A DNA stretch of 64,000 bases from 34-65-8 sp964516135 (GCA_964516135.1 CAZEWN010000018.1:1-64000), one strand, 5' to 3'; shown: positions 1-8,285, counted from the stretch's first letter. Made by a program: numbers and translations. The notes: generated from the sequence alone by a model not told the origin.

Positions 1-1142
1 ACTGCAACATCGGCACCATCGGTCACGTCGACCACGGCAAGACCACGCTGACCGCGGCGATCACCAAGGTGCAGGGCGCGCCGGTCGATTTCTCGAACAT
101 CGACAAGGCCCCGGAAGAGCGTGAGCGCGGCATCACCATTTCGACCGCGCACGTCGAGTACGAAACCGACGCCCGCCACTACGCGCACGTCGACTGCCCG
201 GGCCACGCCGACTACGTGAAGAACATGATCACCGGTGCCGCCCAGATGGACGGCGCGATCCTGGTCGTGAACGCCGCCGACGGCCCGATGCCCCAGACCC
301 GTGAGCACATCCTGCTCGCCCGTCAGGTCGGCGTGCCGGCGCTGGTCGTGTACATGAACAAGGTCGACCAGGTCGACGACGAGGAAATCCTCGAGCTGGT
401 CGAGCTGGAAGTGCGCGAACTGCTGTCGAGCTACGATTTCGACGGCGACAACATTCCGATCGTGAAGGGCTCGGCCCTGGCCGCGCTCGAAGGGCGTGAC
501 CCGGAAATCGGCGAGAACTCGATCAAGGAGCTGATGAAGGCTGTCGACGAGTACATCCCGCAGCCCGACCGTCCGATCGACAAGGCGTTCCTGATGCCGA
601 TCGAGGACGTGTTCTCGATCTCGGGTCGCGGCACCGTGGTGACCGGCCGCATCGAAACCGGCGTCGTGAACGTCGGTGATGAAGTCGAGATTGTCGGCAT
701 CAAGGACACCAAGAAGACGACCGTCACCGGCGTCGAAATGTTCCGCAAGCTGCTCGATCGCGGTGAAGCCGGCGACAACGTCGGTGCTCTCATTCGCGGC
801 GTGGGCCGTGAAGAGGTGGAGCGTGGCCAGGTTCTTGCCAAGCCCGGCTCGGTCACCCCGCACACCGAATTCAGCGCCGAAGTCTACGTGCTGTCGAAGG
901 ATGAAGGTGGCCGTCATACGCCGTTCTTCGCCAACTACCGCCCGCAGTTCTACTTCCGCACCACCGACGTGACCGGTGAAGTGATCCTCCCCGAGGGCAC
1001 CGAAATGGTCATGCCGGGTGACAACGTAACGATCGGCGTCAAGCTGATCGCGCCGATCGCGATGGACGATGGCCTGCGCTTCGCCATCCGCGAAGGCGGC
1101 CGGACCGTCGGTTCGGGGGTTGTCAGCAAGATCACGAAGTAA
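1..1142 (+). CDS. tuf: Elongation factor Tu (5' end outside window)
   Basis: GTPase that delivers aminoacyl-tRNA to the ribosomal A site in the cytoplasm. The frame is open from the first base and lacks about the first 13 codons, so the gene is partial. The P-loop GHVDHGKT is at 21-44, followed by the switch region ERERGIT, the G3 motif DCPGH, the G4 motif NKVD, and domains II and III ending in VSKITK. The segment between the P-loop helix and switch I is about five residues shorter than in E. coli, a form also known from other alphaproteobacteria. It is the first gene of a str-S10-type cluster and precedes rpsJ by 144 bp. Confidence 0.98.
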   Translation, partial: CNIGTIGHVDHGKTTLTAAITKVQGAPVDFSNIDKAPEERERGITISTAHVEYETDARHYAHVDCPGHADYVKNMITGAAQMDGAILVVNAADGPMPQTREHILLARQVGVPALVVYMNKVDQVDDEEILELVELEVRELLSSYDFDGDNIPIVKGSALAALEGRDPEIGENSIKELMKAVDEYIPQPDRPIDKAFLMPIEDVFSISGRGTVVTGRIETGVVNVGDEVEIVGIKDTKKTTVTGVEMFRKLLDRGEAGDNVGALIRGVGREEVERGQVLAKPGSVTPHTEFSAEVYVLSKDEGGRHTPFFANYRPQFYFRTTDVTGEVILPEGTEMVMPGDNVTIGVKLIAPIAMDDGLRFAIREGGRTVGSGVVSKITK

Positions 1143-1208
1143 TATAGGCCCGCGCGAAGCAGGGGATTCGTCCCCCGCAAGCCGGACCAGCTTCGGAAAA
1201 ATTCGGTC

Positions 1209-1258
1209 AGCGGCCCCGCTCTCCCTGGAGACGGGAGGGGGCGGGGCGGCTGATTTTT
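1209..1258 (+). terminator. GC-rich hairpin with T-run between tuf and rpsJ
   Basis: A strong imperfect stem (left arm starting agcggccccg, right arm ending ggggcggct) is followed by gattttt, the shape of an intrinsic terminator. It lies 28 bp upstream of the rpsJ start. It could therefore end most tuf transcription, act as an attenuator, or form part of the S10-operon leader. Which of these applies is inference. Confidence 0.5.
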
Positions 1259-1286
1259 GTATGCTCTTTCTCATCGGTACACGGAC

Positions 1287-1598
1287 ATGGAAGCCCAGAA
1301 CATTCGCATTCGCCTCAAGGCGTTCGACCACCGCGTTCTCGACCAGGCCACTGGCGAGATCGCCGACACGGCCCGCCGCACTGGCGCGCTGATCCGGGGT
1401 CCCATTCCGATGCCGACGAGGATCGAGAAGTTCACCGTGAACCGCGGCCCGCACATCGACAAGAAGTCGCGCGAGCAGTTCGAGGTGCGTACCTACAAGC
1501 GGCTGCTCGACATCGTGCAGCCCAACGCCCAGACGGTCGATGCGCTGATGAAGCTCGATCTCGCCGCGGGCGTGAACGTCGAGATTAAGCTCGCTTGA
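1287..1598 (+). CDS. rpsJ: Small ribosomal subunit protein S10
   Basis: S10 (uS10) is a 30S head protein and a partner of NusB in antitermination. The 103-aa product starts MEAQNIRIRLKAFDHRVLDQ and contains the conserved PIPMPTRIEKFTVNRGPHIDK segment in the loop-strand region. The ATG at 1287 gives the family's usual length; an in-frame ATG 10 codons upstream would add residues not seen in the family. It opens the S10 cluster. It is separated from rplC by nearly 300 bp that contain a palindromic repeat, whereas the later genes of the cluster are tightly packed. Confidence 0.98.
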   Translation: MEAQNIRIRLKAFDHRVLDQATGEIADTARRTGALIRGPIPMPTRIEKFTVNRGPHIDKKSREQFEVRTYKRLLDIVQPNAQTVDALMKLDLAAGVNVEIKLA

Positions 1599-1601
1599 TC
1601 T

Positions 1602-1736
1602 CGTCATCCCAGCGCCCGCCCTCGCGAATGCGGGGGAAAGCTGGGATCGCTGTCCTCCTGATCGGACCTTAAACGACCAGGACTGTTTCGAGGCTGCGCT
1701 CTGTGGCCAACGATCCCAGCTTTCGCTGGGATGACG
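1602..1736. repeat. REPIN-like inverted repeat between rpsJ and rplC
   Basis: The left arm cgtcatcccagcg...aaagctgggatcg (1602-1649) is the reverse complement of the right arm cgatcccagctttcgctggg...atgacg (1711-1736). The left arm additionally carries a 22-nt insert that can itself pair (cccgc...gcggg). Each arm can form its own hairpin and the two can pair with each other, the layout of paired REP sequences. The cgtcatcccagc palindrome class is common in intergenic DNA of many proteobacteria. It fills most of the 297-bp gap between rpsJ and rplC. Confidence 0.8.
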
Positions 1737-1895
1737 AAATTGGTGGATACCGCCGGATCTGATCCGGGTCTGCGTCCCCCGTCTCGCTTTTCCTTCGGGA
1801 AAGGCATTTCAGCCCGGACGGGGCGTCGCATTACAAATGGGCTGATCAAGCACCCCCGGATGGGCCGTGGGTGCCTCTGTTGAGGAGTTTTGACG

Positions 1896-2792
1896 ATGCG
1901 CACCGGCGTTATCGCAAAGAAAGTCGGGATGACCCGCCTGTTTCAGGAGGATGGACGTCACGTTCCCGTGACCGTCCTCGCCCTCGAGGACTGCCAGGTC
2001 GTTTCGCACCGCACCGCTGATCGCGATGGCTATTTCGCGCTTCAGGTCGGTTCGGGCGAAGCCAAGCAGAAGAACGTCAACAAGCCGCAGCGCGAACACT
2101 TCGCCAAGGCCGAGGTTGGCCTGAAGATGAAGGTCGCCGAGTTTCGCGTCGAGGGCGAAGACGGGCTTTTGCCGGTCGGTTCGACCATCAGCGCCGAGCA
2201 CTTCGTGGCCGGCCAGATGGTCGATGTCACTGGCCACACGCAGGGCAAGGGCTTTGCGGGCGCCATGAAGCGCTGGGGTTTCGGCGGCATGCGCGCGACG
2301 CACGGCGTCTCGATCAGCCACCGTGCGCACGGGTCCACCGGCAACCGCCAGGATCCGGGCCGCGTGTTCAAGGGCAAGAAGATGGCCGGCCACATGGGCG
2401 ACCGTCAGCGCACCCAGCAGAACCTGGAAATCGTTCGTACCGACGCGACGCGCGGCCTGCTGTTCGTGAAGGGCTCGGTCCCGGGCTCGAAGAACGGTTG
2501 GCTGCTGGTCCGCGACGCGGTCAAGCTGCCGCTTCCCGAAGGTGCGCCGTTCCCCGGTGCGATCCTCGACAAGAAGAGCGCCGCGCCCGAGCACGAGGAA
2601 GTGCCTGCCGGCATGGTCGAAGCAGCTGCCGAGCACGAAATCGTCGAGCAGGTGAGCCCCGAGCAGCAGGAAGAGCTGCTGGAGACGCAGCAGGCTGGTG
2701 TCGAGACCGATGCCGAGGCCGAAGCGACCGAGAACACCGCCGCGGAAGGTGCCGACAACGGCACCACCGATGGCGCGAAGAAGGAGTCCTGA
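1896..2792 (+). CDS. rplC: Large ribosomal subunit protein L3 with acidic C-terminal tail
   Basis: L3 (uL3) is an early 50S assembly protein that reaches towards the peptidyl-transferase centre. The 298-aa product starts MRTGVIAKKVGMTRLF; the ATG at 1896 lies about 9 bp after a gaggag Shine-Dalgarno, so this start is preferred over a TTG two codons upstream. Residues 1 to about 225 form the normal core, with the RQDPGRVFKGKKMAGHMG loop. The remaining 70 or so residues form an Ala/Glu/Asp-rich tail ending GAKKES. E. coli L3 has about 209 aa, so the tail is a lineage-specific extension. It is followed by rplD after 2 bp. Confidence 0.97.
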   Translation: MRTGVIAKKVGMTRLFQEDGRHVPVTVLALEDCQVVSHRTADRDGYFALQVGSGEAKQKNVNKPQREHFAKAEVGLKMKVAEFRVEGEDGLLPVGSTISAEHFVAGQMVDVTGHTQGKGFAGAMKRWGFGGMRATHGVSISHRAHGSTGNRQDPGRVFKGKKMAGHMGDRQRTQQNLEIVRTDATRGLLFVKGSVPGSKNGWLLVRDAVKLPLPEGAPFPGAILDKKSAAPEHEEVPAGMVEAAAEHEIVEQVSPEQQEELLETQQAGVETDAEAEATENTAAEGADNGTTDGAKKES

Positions 2793-2794
2793 TC

Positions 2795-3418
2795 GTGAAG
2801 ATCAAGGTCCAGAAACTGGATGGCAAGGCCTCGGGTGACATCGAGCTGAGCGATGACGTGTTCGGCATCGAGCCGCGCGCCGACATCCTGCACCGCATCG
2901 TTACCTGGCAGCTGGAAAACCGCCGCGGCACCGCCCGCCCGACGCGCGAGCGTTCGGACGTTGCCCGCACCGGCAAGAAGTTCGGCCGCCAGAAGGGTGG
3001 CGGTACCGCCCGTCACGGCAACCGCGGCGCCCCGATCTTCATCGGCGGCGGCAAGGCCCATGGTGCACGCAAGCGTGACTTCAGCCAGTCGCTGAACAAG
3101 AAATTGCGCGCGCTCGGCCTGCGCATGGCGTTGTCGAGCAAGGCGAAGGACGGTCTCGTGATCGTCGACAGCCTCGACCTGAAGGACGCCAAGACCAAGG
3201 CGCTGGCCGAAACCTTTGGTAAGAACGGCTGGAACGGCAAGGTTCTGGTGATCGACGGCGACATCGTTAACGAAGGCTTCCGCAAGGCTTCGGGCAATCT
3301 CAAGGGCGTGAACGTCCTGCCTGCCATCGGTGCCAACGTCTACGACATCCTGAAGCACGACACGCTGGTCCTCACCAAGGACGCGGTCGAAAAGCTGGAG
3401 GCGCGCTTCAATGGCTAA
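2795..3418 (+). CDS. rplD: Large ribosomal subunit protein L4
   Basis: L4 (uL4) is an exit-tunnel protein and, in E. coli, the autoregulator of the S10 operon. The start is GTG at 2795, two bases after the rplC stop, preceded by aaggag. This gives 207 aa, the usual size. The basic tunnel loop RPTRERSDVARTGKKFGRQK (in a segment rich in G and R) and the GNRGAPIFIGGGKAHG motif are intact. The 3' end overlaps rplW by 8 bp. No L4-binding leader of the E. coli type was recognised upstream of rpsJ. Confidence 0.97.
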   Translation: MKIKVQKLDGKASGDIELSDDVFGIEPRADILHRIVTWQLENRRGTARPTRERSDVARTGKKFGRQKGGGTARHGNRGAPIFIGGGKAHGARKRDFSQSLNKKLRALGLRMALSSKAKDGLVIVDSLDLKDAKTKALAETFGKNGWNGKVLVIDGDIVNEGFRKASGNLKGVNVLPAIGANVYDILKHDTLVLTKDAVEKLEARFNG

Positions 3419-3725
3419 GAAGCAGGAAATCGATGCCCGTCACTACGACGTGATCCTCGCGCCGCACATCACCGAGAAGGCCACGCTGCTCTCCGAGCAC
3501 AACGCGACCGTCTTCAAGGTGGCCGGCAGCGCGACCAAGTCGCAGATCAAGGAAGCCGTCGAGGCGCTGTTCGATCGTAAGGTCGCAGGCGTCAACACGC
3601 TGGTTTCCAAGGGCAAGACCAAGCGGTGGAAGGGCAAGGCCTATCGCCGCAGCGACGTGAAGAAGGCGATCGTGACCCTCAAGCCGGGTCAGGATCCGAT
3701 CGACATCACCGAAGGCGTGAGCTGA
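3411..3725 (+). CDS. rplW: Large ribosomal subunit protein L23
   Basis: L23 (uL23) sits at the tunnel exit and is the docking site for trigger factor and SRP. The 104-aa product includes ITEKATLLSEHN and the C-terminal KAYRRSDVKKAIVTL segment, both conserved. The ATG lies inside the last codons of rplD (atggctaa overlap), indicating translational coupling. Length and motifs are normal. Confidence 0.97.
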   Translation: MAKKQEIDARHYDVILAPHITEKATLLSEHNATVFKVAGSATKSQIKEAVEALFDRKVAGVNTLVSKGKTKRWKGKAYRRSDVKKAIVTLKPGQDPIDITEGVS

Positions 3726-3729
3726 TCCC

Positions 3730-4566
3730 ATGGCACTGAAGAACTACAAACCGACGAGCCCCGCCCGGCGCGGCCTCATCCTGGTCGACAAATCGGCGCT
3801 CTACAAGGGCAAGCCGGTGAAGTCGCTGACCGAGGGCAAGCGCAAGACCGGCGGCCGCAACAACAAGGGTCATGTCACCTCGCGCGGCATGGCCGGTGGC
3901 CACAAGCAGAAGTACCGCTACATCGACTTCAAGCGTCGCAAGTGGGACGTCGAAGGCACCGTGGAACGGCTCGAGTATGACCCGAACCGCACCGCCTTCA
4001 TCGCGCTGGTCAAGTACGCCGACGGCGAACTGGCCTACATCCTCGCACCGCAGCGTCTTGCCGTCGGTGACAAGGTGATCGCGGGCGAACGCACCGACAC
4101 CAAGCCTGGCAACGCGATGCTGCTGGGGCAAATGCCGGTCGGCACGATCTGCCACAACGTTGAGATGAAGCCGGGCAAGGGCGGCCAGATCGCCCGTTCA
4201 GCCGGGACTTACGTCCAGCTCGTCGGTCGCGATCGCGGCATGGTGATGGTCCGCCTCAACAGCGGCGAGCAGCGTTACGTGCGCGGCGATTGCATGGGCA
4301 CCGTTGGCGCGGTCTCGAACCCCGACAACCAGAACCAGAACCTGGGCAAGGCCGGACGCCGCCGCTGGATGGGCATCAAGCCGCTCACCCGCGGTGTCGC
4401 CAAGAACCCGGTCGATCACCCGCACGGCGGCGGTGAAGGCCGCACCTCGGGCGGCCGCCACCCGGTTACCCCGTGGGGCAAGCCGACCAAGGGTGCGCGC
4501 ACCCGTCATAACAAGGCGACGGACAAGATGATCATCCGTTCACGCCACGCCAAGAAGAAGAGGTAA
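3730..4566 (+). CDS. rplB: Large ribosomal subunit protein L2
   Basis: L2 (uL2) is a 23S rRNA-binding protein needed for subunit association and peptidyl-transferase activity. The 278-aa product carries the signature region NPVDHPHGGGEGRTSGGRHP, including the conserved His of the HPHGGGEG motif, and the N-terminal LKNYKPTSPARR. Length is typical (E. coli about 273 aa). It starts 4 bp after the rplW stop. Confidence 0.98.
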   Translation: MALKNYKPTSPARRGLILVDKSALYKGKPVKSLTEGKRKTGGRNNKGHVTSRGMAGGHKQKYRYIDFKRRKWDVEGTVERLEYDPNRTAFIALVKYADGELAYILAPQRLAVGDKVIAGERTDTKPGNAMLLGQMPVGTICHNVEMKPGKGGQIARSAGTYVQLVGRDRGMVMVRLNSGEQRYVRGDCMGTVGAVSNPDNQNQNLGKAGRRRWMGIKPLTRGVAKNPVDHPHGGGEGRTSGGRHPVTPWGKPTKGARTRHNKATDKMIIRSRHAKKKR

Positions 4567-4572
4567 TCGGAC

Positions 4573-4848
4573 ATGGCTCGTTCCGTTTGGAAAGGTCCGT
4601 TCGTGGAGCTCAGCCTTCTGAAGAAGGCCGAGGATGCACAGGACAAGGGCGCCCGCGCCCCGATCAAGACCTGGTCGCGTCGCAGCACGATCCTGCCGCA
4701 GTTCGTCGGCCTGACGTTCAACGTCTACAATGGCCACAAGTTCATCCCGGTGTCCGTCTCGGAAGAAATGGTCGGCCACAAGCTCGGCGAATTCGCGCCC
4801 ACGCGCACCTTCCCGGGGCACGCCGCCGACAAGAAGGGTAAGCGCTGA
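4573..4848 (+). CDS. rpsS: Small ribosomal subunit protein S19
   Basis: S19 (uS19) is a 30S head protein that contacts the A-site tRNA region. The 91-aa product begins MARSVWKGPFVE and contains the conserved RRSTILPQFVGLTFNVYNG and GHKLGEFAPTRTF segments. Normal family length. Its stop overlaps the rplV start (tgatg). Confidence 0.97.
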   Translation: MARSVWKGPFVELSLLKKAEDAQDKGARAPIKTWSRRSTILPQFVGLTFNVYNGHKFIPVSVSEEMVGHKLGEFAPTRTFPGHAADKKGKR

Positions 4849-5225
4849 TGAGCAAGCAGAAAGCCCCCCGCCGCGTCGCGGACAACGAGGCGCTGGCCGT
4901 CGGCACGACCATTCGTGGCTCGGCGCAGAAGCTGAACCTGGTTGCCGCGCTGATCCGCGGCAAGAAAGCCGAGGACGCGCTGAACATTCTCGCGTTCTCG
5001 AAGCGCGCGATGGCCAGGGACGCCTCGAAGGTGCTCGCCTCGGCGATCGCCAACGCCGAGAACAACCACAACCTGGACGTCGACGCGCTCGTCGTGGCTG
5101 AAGCCTCGGTCGGCAAGTCGGTCACCATGAAGCGCTTCCACACCCGTGGTCGCGGCAAGTCCACCCGCATCCTCAAGCCGTTCAGCCGGCTGCGGATCGT
5201 CGTGCGTGAAAGCGAGGAGGCCTAA
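4848..5225 (+). CDS. rplV: Large ribosomal subunit protein L22
   Basis: L22 (uL22) lines the exit tunnel; its beta-hairpin tip contributes to macrolide sensitivity. The 125-aa product has the IRGKKAEDALNIL helix and the hairpin region MKRFHTRGRGKSTRILKP. The N-terminus is about 15 residues longer than in E. coli (MSKQKAPRRVADNEALAVGT), as in other alphaproteobacteria. It overlaps rpsS by one base, and rpsC begins 3 bp after it. Confidence 0.97.
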   Translation: MSKQKAPRRVADNEALAVGTTIRGSAQKLNLVAALIRGKKAEDALNILAFSKRAMARDASKVLASAIANAENNHNLDVDALVVAEASVGKSVTMKRFHTRGRGKSTRILKPFSRLRIVVRESEEA

Positions 5226-5228
5226 GTC

Positions 5229-5933
5229 ATGGGTCACAAGAGCAATCCCATCGGCCTGCGCCTGCAGATCAACCGCACCTGGGACAGCCGCTGGTACGCC
5301 GAGGGGCGTGGCTATGCGCAGCTGCTCAAGGAAGACATTGCGATCCGCAAGTTCATCGTCGACACGCTGCCCCAGGCCGCGATCTCGAAGGTGGTGATCG
5401 AGCGCCCGGCCAAGCTGTGCCGCGTGTCGATCTATGCGGCCCGTCCGGGCGTCATCATCGGCAAGAAGGGCGCGGACATCGAGAAGCTGCGTAGCCAGCT
5501 CGCCAAGATGACCGACAGCGACGTGAAGCTGAACATCGTCGAAATCCGCAAGCCGGAAATCGACGCCAAGCTGATCGCCCAGGGCATCGCCGACCAGCTG
5601 ATCCGCCGCGTGGCGTTCCGCCGGGCGATGAAGCGCGCGATGCAGTCGGCCATGCGGTTGGGTGCCGAAGGCATCAAGATCATGTGCGGCGGCCGTCTCG
5701 GCGGCGCGGAAATCGCGCGTGTCGAACAGTATCGCGAAGGTCGTGTACCCCTGCACACGCTGCGCGCCAACGTCGACTATGCCGACGCGGAGGCACTGAC
5801 CGCCTATGGCATCATCGGGATCAAGGTTTGGGTCTTCAAGGGCGAGATCATGGCCCATGATCCGACCGCGCAGGACCGCCTGATGATGGAAGCGCAGACT
5901 TCCGGCGTCCGTCCGGCCTCCGACCGGCGCTAA
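5229..5933 (+). CDS. rpsC: Small ribosomal subunit protein S3
   Basis: S3 (uS3) forms part of the mRNA entry channel and the ribosomal helicase. The 234-aa product starts MGHKSNPIGLRL, has the KH-domain GxxG region RPGVIIGKKGADIEKL, and ends with the S3 C-terminal domain (MCGGRLGGAEIAR, GIIGIKVWVFKGE). Length matches the family. The downstream gap to rplP is 15 bp and carries agagtaagcaag as a weak ribosome-binding site. Confidence 0.98.
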   Translation: MGHKSNPIGLRLQINRTWDSRWYAEGRGYAQLLKEDIAIRKFIVDTLPQAAISKVVIERPAKLCRVSIYAARPGVIIGKKGADIEKLRSQLAKMTDSDVKLNIVEIRKPEIDAKLIAQGIADQLIRRVAFRRAMKRAMQSAMRLGAEGIKIMCGGRLGGAEIARVEQYREGRVPLHTLRANVDYADAEALTAYGIIGIKVWVFKGEIMAHDPTAQDRLMMEAQTSGVRPASDRR

Positions 5934-5948
5934 GGTAGAGTAAGCAAG

Positions 5949-6380
5949 ATGCTGCAACCGAAGAAAACAAAGTTCCGCAAGGCCTTCAAGGGCCGGATCA
6001 AGGGCGACGCCAAGGGCGGCACCGCGCTGAACTTCGGTTCCTACGGCCTCAAGGCCATGGAGCCGGAGCGGATCACCGCCCGCCAGATCGAGGCCGCGCG
6101 CCGTGCGATCACGCGCCACATCAAGCGCCAGGGGCGCCTGTGGATTCGCGTGTTCCCCGACGTGCCGGTGTCGAAGAAGCCGGCCGAAGTCCGCCAGGGC
6201 AAGGGCAAGGGCTCGGTCGAATACTGGGCTGCGCGCGTCAAGCCGGGCCGCATCCTGTTCGAGCTCGACGGGGTTGCCGGCCCGCTGGCCGCCGAGGCGT
6301 TTGAGCGTGCGGCGATGAAGCTGCCCATCAAGACGAAGGTCGTCGCCCGTCTCGGCGACACCTCGCACCTGGAGGGTTGA
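5949..6380 (+). CDS. rplP: Large ribosomal subunit protein L16
   Basis: L16 (uL16) organises the A-site tRNA elbow region of the 50S subunit. The 143-aa product begins MLQPKKTKFRKAFKGR and contains the conserved GRLWIRVFPDVPVSKKPAEVR and MGKGKG-type loop (here RQGKGKGSVEYW). Normal length. It is followed by rpmC after 3 bp. Confidence 0.97.
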   Translation: MLQPKKTKFRKAFKGRIKGDAKGGTALNFGSYGLKAMEPERITARQIEAARRAITRHIKRQGRLWIRVFPDVPVSKKPAEVRQGKGKGSVEYWAARVKPGRILFELDGVAGPLAAEAFERAAMKLPIKTKVVARLGDTSHLEG

Positions 6381-6383
6381 TCG

Positions 6384-6611
6384 ATGGCCCAGAAGATGAC
6401 CACTAAGGTTGAGGACCTGCGTGCCAAGTCCGACGACCAGCTTGACGCCCAGCTCACCGAGCTGAAGCGCGAGCAGTTTAACCTCCGCTTCCAGGCGGCG
6501 ACCAACCAGTTGGAAGCCCCGGCGCGGATCCGCGAAGTCCGTCGCTCGATCGCGCAGATCAAGACCCTGCAGACCGAGCGCGCCGCTGCCGCCAAGAAAA
6601 CCGCGGCTTGA
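6384..6611 (+). CDS. rpmC: Large ribosomal subunit protein L29
   Basis: L29 (uL29) is a small helical protein at the tunnel exit beside L23. The 75-aa product has the family pattern LRAKSDDQLDAQLTELKREQ followed by LRFQAATNQLEAPARIREVR. The Ala/Lys-rich C-terminus is slightly longer than in E. coli (63 aa). It is co-directional with rpsQ, 11 bp apart, with ggagc before the next start. Confidence 0.96.
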   Translation: MAQKMTTKVEDLRAKSDDQLDAQLTELKREQFNLRFQAATNQLEAPARIREVRRSIAQIKTLQTERAAAAKKTAA

Positions 6612-6622
6612 GGAGCTAGACA

Positions 6623-6913
6623 ATGCCGAAGCGTATCCTGATCGGAACTGTCACCTCCGACAAGACCGACAAGACCGTCACCGTGCTGGTCGAGCGCAAG
6701 GTGAAGCACCCGCTCTACGGGAAGATCATCCGACGTTCGAAGAAGTACCACGCGCACGACGAAACCAACGAGTATCACCTGGGCGACGTCGTCCGGATCG
6801 AGGAAACCCGCCCGATCTCCAAGACGAAGACCTGGCAGGTGATCGACCGCGTCGTATCGGGCGGTGTCCAGGCGGTGGAAGCCGACCTCGACGTGGCCGA
6901 AGCGGGCAACTGA
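6623..6913 (+). CDS. rpsQ: Small ribosomal subunit protein S17
   Basis: S17 (uS17) is an OB-fold protein that binds 16S rRNA early in 30S assembly. The 96-aa product begins MPKRILIGTVTSDKTDKTV and contains KYHAHDETNEYHLGDVVRI and ETRPISKTKTW. It is about 10 residues longer at the C-terminus than the E. coli protein (84 aa), with an acidic VEADLDVAEAGN end. A 61-bp gap precedes rplN. Confidence 0.97.
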   Translation: MPKRILIGTVTSDKTDKTVTVLVERKVKHPLYGKIIRRSKKYHAHDETNEYHLGDVVRIEETRPISKTKTWQVIDRVVSGGVQAVEADLDVAEAGN

Positions 6914-6974
6914 ACAAGGCGATTAGGAACTGCCGGACTGGTTCCGGCAAGCCAATGAGAAGGAAGACGGATCG

Positions 6975-7343
6975 ATGATCCAGATGCAATCCAATCTCGA
7001 CGTCGCGGACAACAGCGGCGCGAAGCGCGTCCAGTGCATCAAGGTGCTGGGCGGGTCGAAGCGCCGGACTGCCTCCGTGGGCGACGTGATCGTGGTTTCC
7101 GTCAAGGAAGCCCAGCCGCGCACCAAGGTGAAGAAGGGCGATGTCCATCGCGCTGTCATCGTGCGCACGAAGAAGGACGTCCGCCGCCCCGACGGCAGCG
7201 TGATCCGGTTCGATTCGAACGCCGCGGTGCTCGTCAACAAGAACGAGGAACCGATCGGCACCCGTATCTTTGGCCCTGTCGTGCGCGAACTGCGCGGCCG
7301 CGGGTTCATGAAGATCATCTCGCTTGCGCCGGAGGTGCTGTGA
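6975..7343 (+). CDS. rplN: Large ribosomal subunit protein L14
   Basis: L14 (uL14) is an interface protein that forms bridge B8. The 122-aa product begins MIQMQSNLDVADNSGAKRV, the strongly conserved opening of this family, and ends FMKIISLAPEVL. Length is identical to the usual 122-123 aa. An aaggaagac Shine-Dalgarno lies just upstream. The stop overlaps the rplX ATG. Confidence 0.98.
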   Translation: MIQMQSNLDVADNSGAKRVQCIKVLGGSKRRTASVGDVIVVSVKEAQPRTKVKKGDVHRAVIVRTKKDVRRPDGSVIRFDSNAAVLVNKNEEPIGTRIFGPVVRELRGRGFMKIISLAPEVL

Positions 7344-7663
7344 TGGCTGCCGCGAAGATCAAGAAGGGCGACAACGTCGTCGTGCTCTCGGGCAAGGACA
7401 AGGGCCGCACCGGCACTGTCCAGTCGGTCATGCCCAAGGATGGCAAGGTCATTGTTGACGGGATCAACATGATCGCCCGGCATCGCAAGCCGAGCCAGGC
7501 CAACCCGCAGGGCGGTATCGACCGCAAGCCGGCGCCGATGCACATCTCGAAGGTTGCCATTGCCGACCCCAAGGACGGCAAGCCGACCCGCGTCCGTTTC
7601 GAAACCAAGGACGGCAAGAAGGTCCGCGTGGCCGCCAAGTCCGGGGAGACGATCGATGGCTGA
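7343..7663 (+). CDS. rplX: Large ribosomal subunit protein L24
   Basis: L24 (uL24) is one of the two initiator proteins of 50S assembly. The ATG at 7343 overlaps the rplN stop by one base (tgatg) and gives 106 aa, the normal size. The KOW motif KIKKGDNVVVLSGKDKGRTG is at the N-terminus, followed by the conserved GGIDRKPAPMHISKVAI. The 3' end overlaps rplE by 8 bp. Confidence 0.97.
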   Translation: MAAAKIKKGDNVVVLSGKDKGRTGTVQSVMPKDGKVIVDGINMIARHRKPSQANPQGGIDRKPAPMHISKVAIADPKDGKPTRVRFETKDGKKVRVAAKSGETIDG

Positions 7664-8243
7664 CAAGTACACCCCGCGTCTGAAGACGCAGTACGAGGAC
7701 CGTATCGCAAAGGCGATGACCGAAAAGTTCGGTTACAAGAACGCCCTCGAGGTGCCCCGGCTTGAAAAGATCACGCTCAACATGGGCGTGGGAGAGGCGA
7801 GCCAGGACAAGAAGAAGGTTCAGACCGCCGCCGAGGAAATGGCGCTGATCGCTGGCCAGAAGCCGGTCATCACGAAGGCGAAAAAGTCGATCGCGCAGTT
7901 CAAGCTGCGCGAGGGCATGCCCATCGGCTGCAAGGTCACCCTGCGCCGCGAACGCATGTACGAATTCCTCGACCGTCTTGTGACGATCGCGATGCCGCGC
8001 ATCCGCGACTTCCGCGGGCTGAACCCCAAGAGCTTCGACGGTCGTGGTAACTACGCCATGGGCCTGAAAGAGCAGATTGTGTTCCCGGAAATCTCGTACG
8101 ACCGTATCGAGAAGGTCCGCGGCATGGACATCATCGTAACCACCACGGCGAAGACCGACGAGGAAGCGCGCGAACTGCTCCGCCTGTTCGGTTTCCCGTT
8201 CCCGGCGCCTGAAGCGGCGGCGGAAGAGAAGGAAGCGGCTTGA
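7656..8243 (+). CDS. rplE: Large ribosomal subunit protein L5
   Basis: L5 (uL5) binds 5S rRNA and contacts P-site tRNA. The ATG at 7656 (MADKYTPRL) lies inside the end of rplX and follows a ccggggag ribosome-binding site; it gives 195 aa. Conserved segments include LEKITLNMGVGEA, RDFRGLNPKSFDGRGNYAMG and the C-terminal LLRLFGFPF. A short EAAAEEKEAA tail extends beyond the usual 178-aa end. Confidence 0.97.
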   Translation: MADKYTPRLKTQYEDRIAKAMTEKFGYKNALEVPRLEKITLNMGVGEASQDKKKVQTAAEEMALIAGQKPVITKAKKSIAQFKLREGMPIGCKVTLRRERMYEFLDRLVTIAMPRIRDFRGLNPKSFDGRGNYAMGLKEQIVFPEISYDRIEKVRGMDIIVTTTAKTDEEARELLRLFGFPFPAPEAAAEEKEAA

Positions 8244-8285
8244 GCCGCTGCCTGACCCGGAAATAGGAAAGAGAGCTTAAGTCCA

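Noticed and set aside
30..140. EF-Tu appears to lack about five residues between the P-loop helix and switch I (ITKV-QGAPVDFSN-IDKAPEE).
   Set aside because: From established knowledge, other alphaproteobacterial EF-Tu proteins (for example in Rhizobiales) have the same shortened segment, so this is a lineage trait and not a deletion or error.
4725..6623. A 632-codon open frame on the - strand across rpsS-rpmC.
   Set aside because: It is antisense to six ribosomal genes with perfect family matches and has no family-like sequence. Long antisense frames are expected at this GC content.
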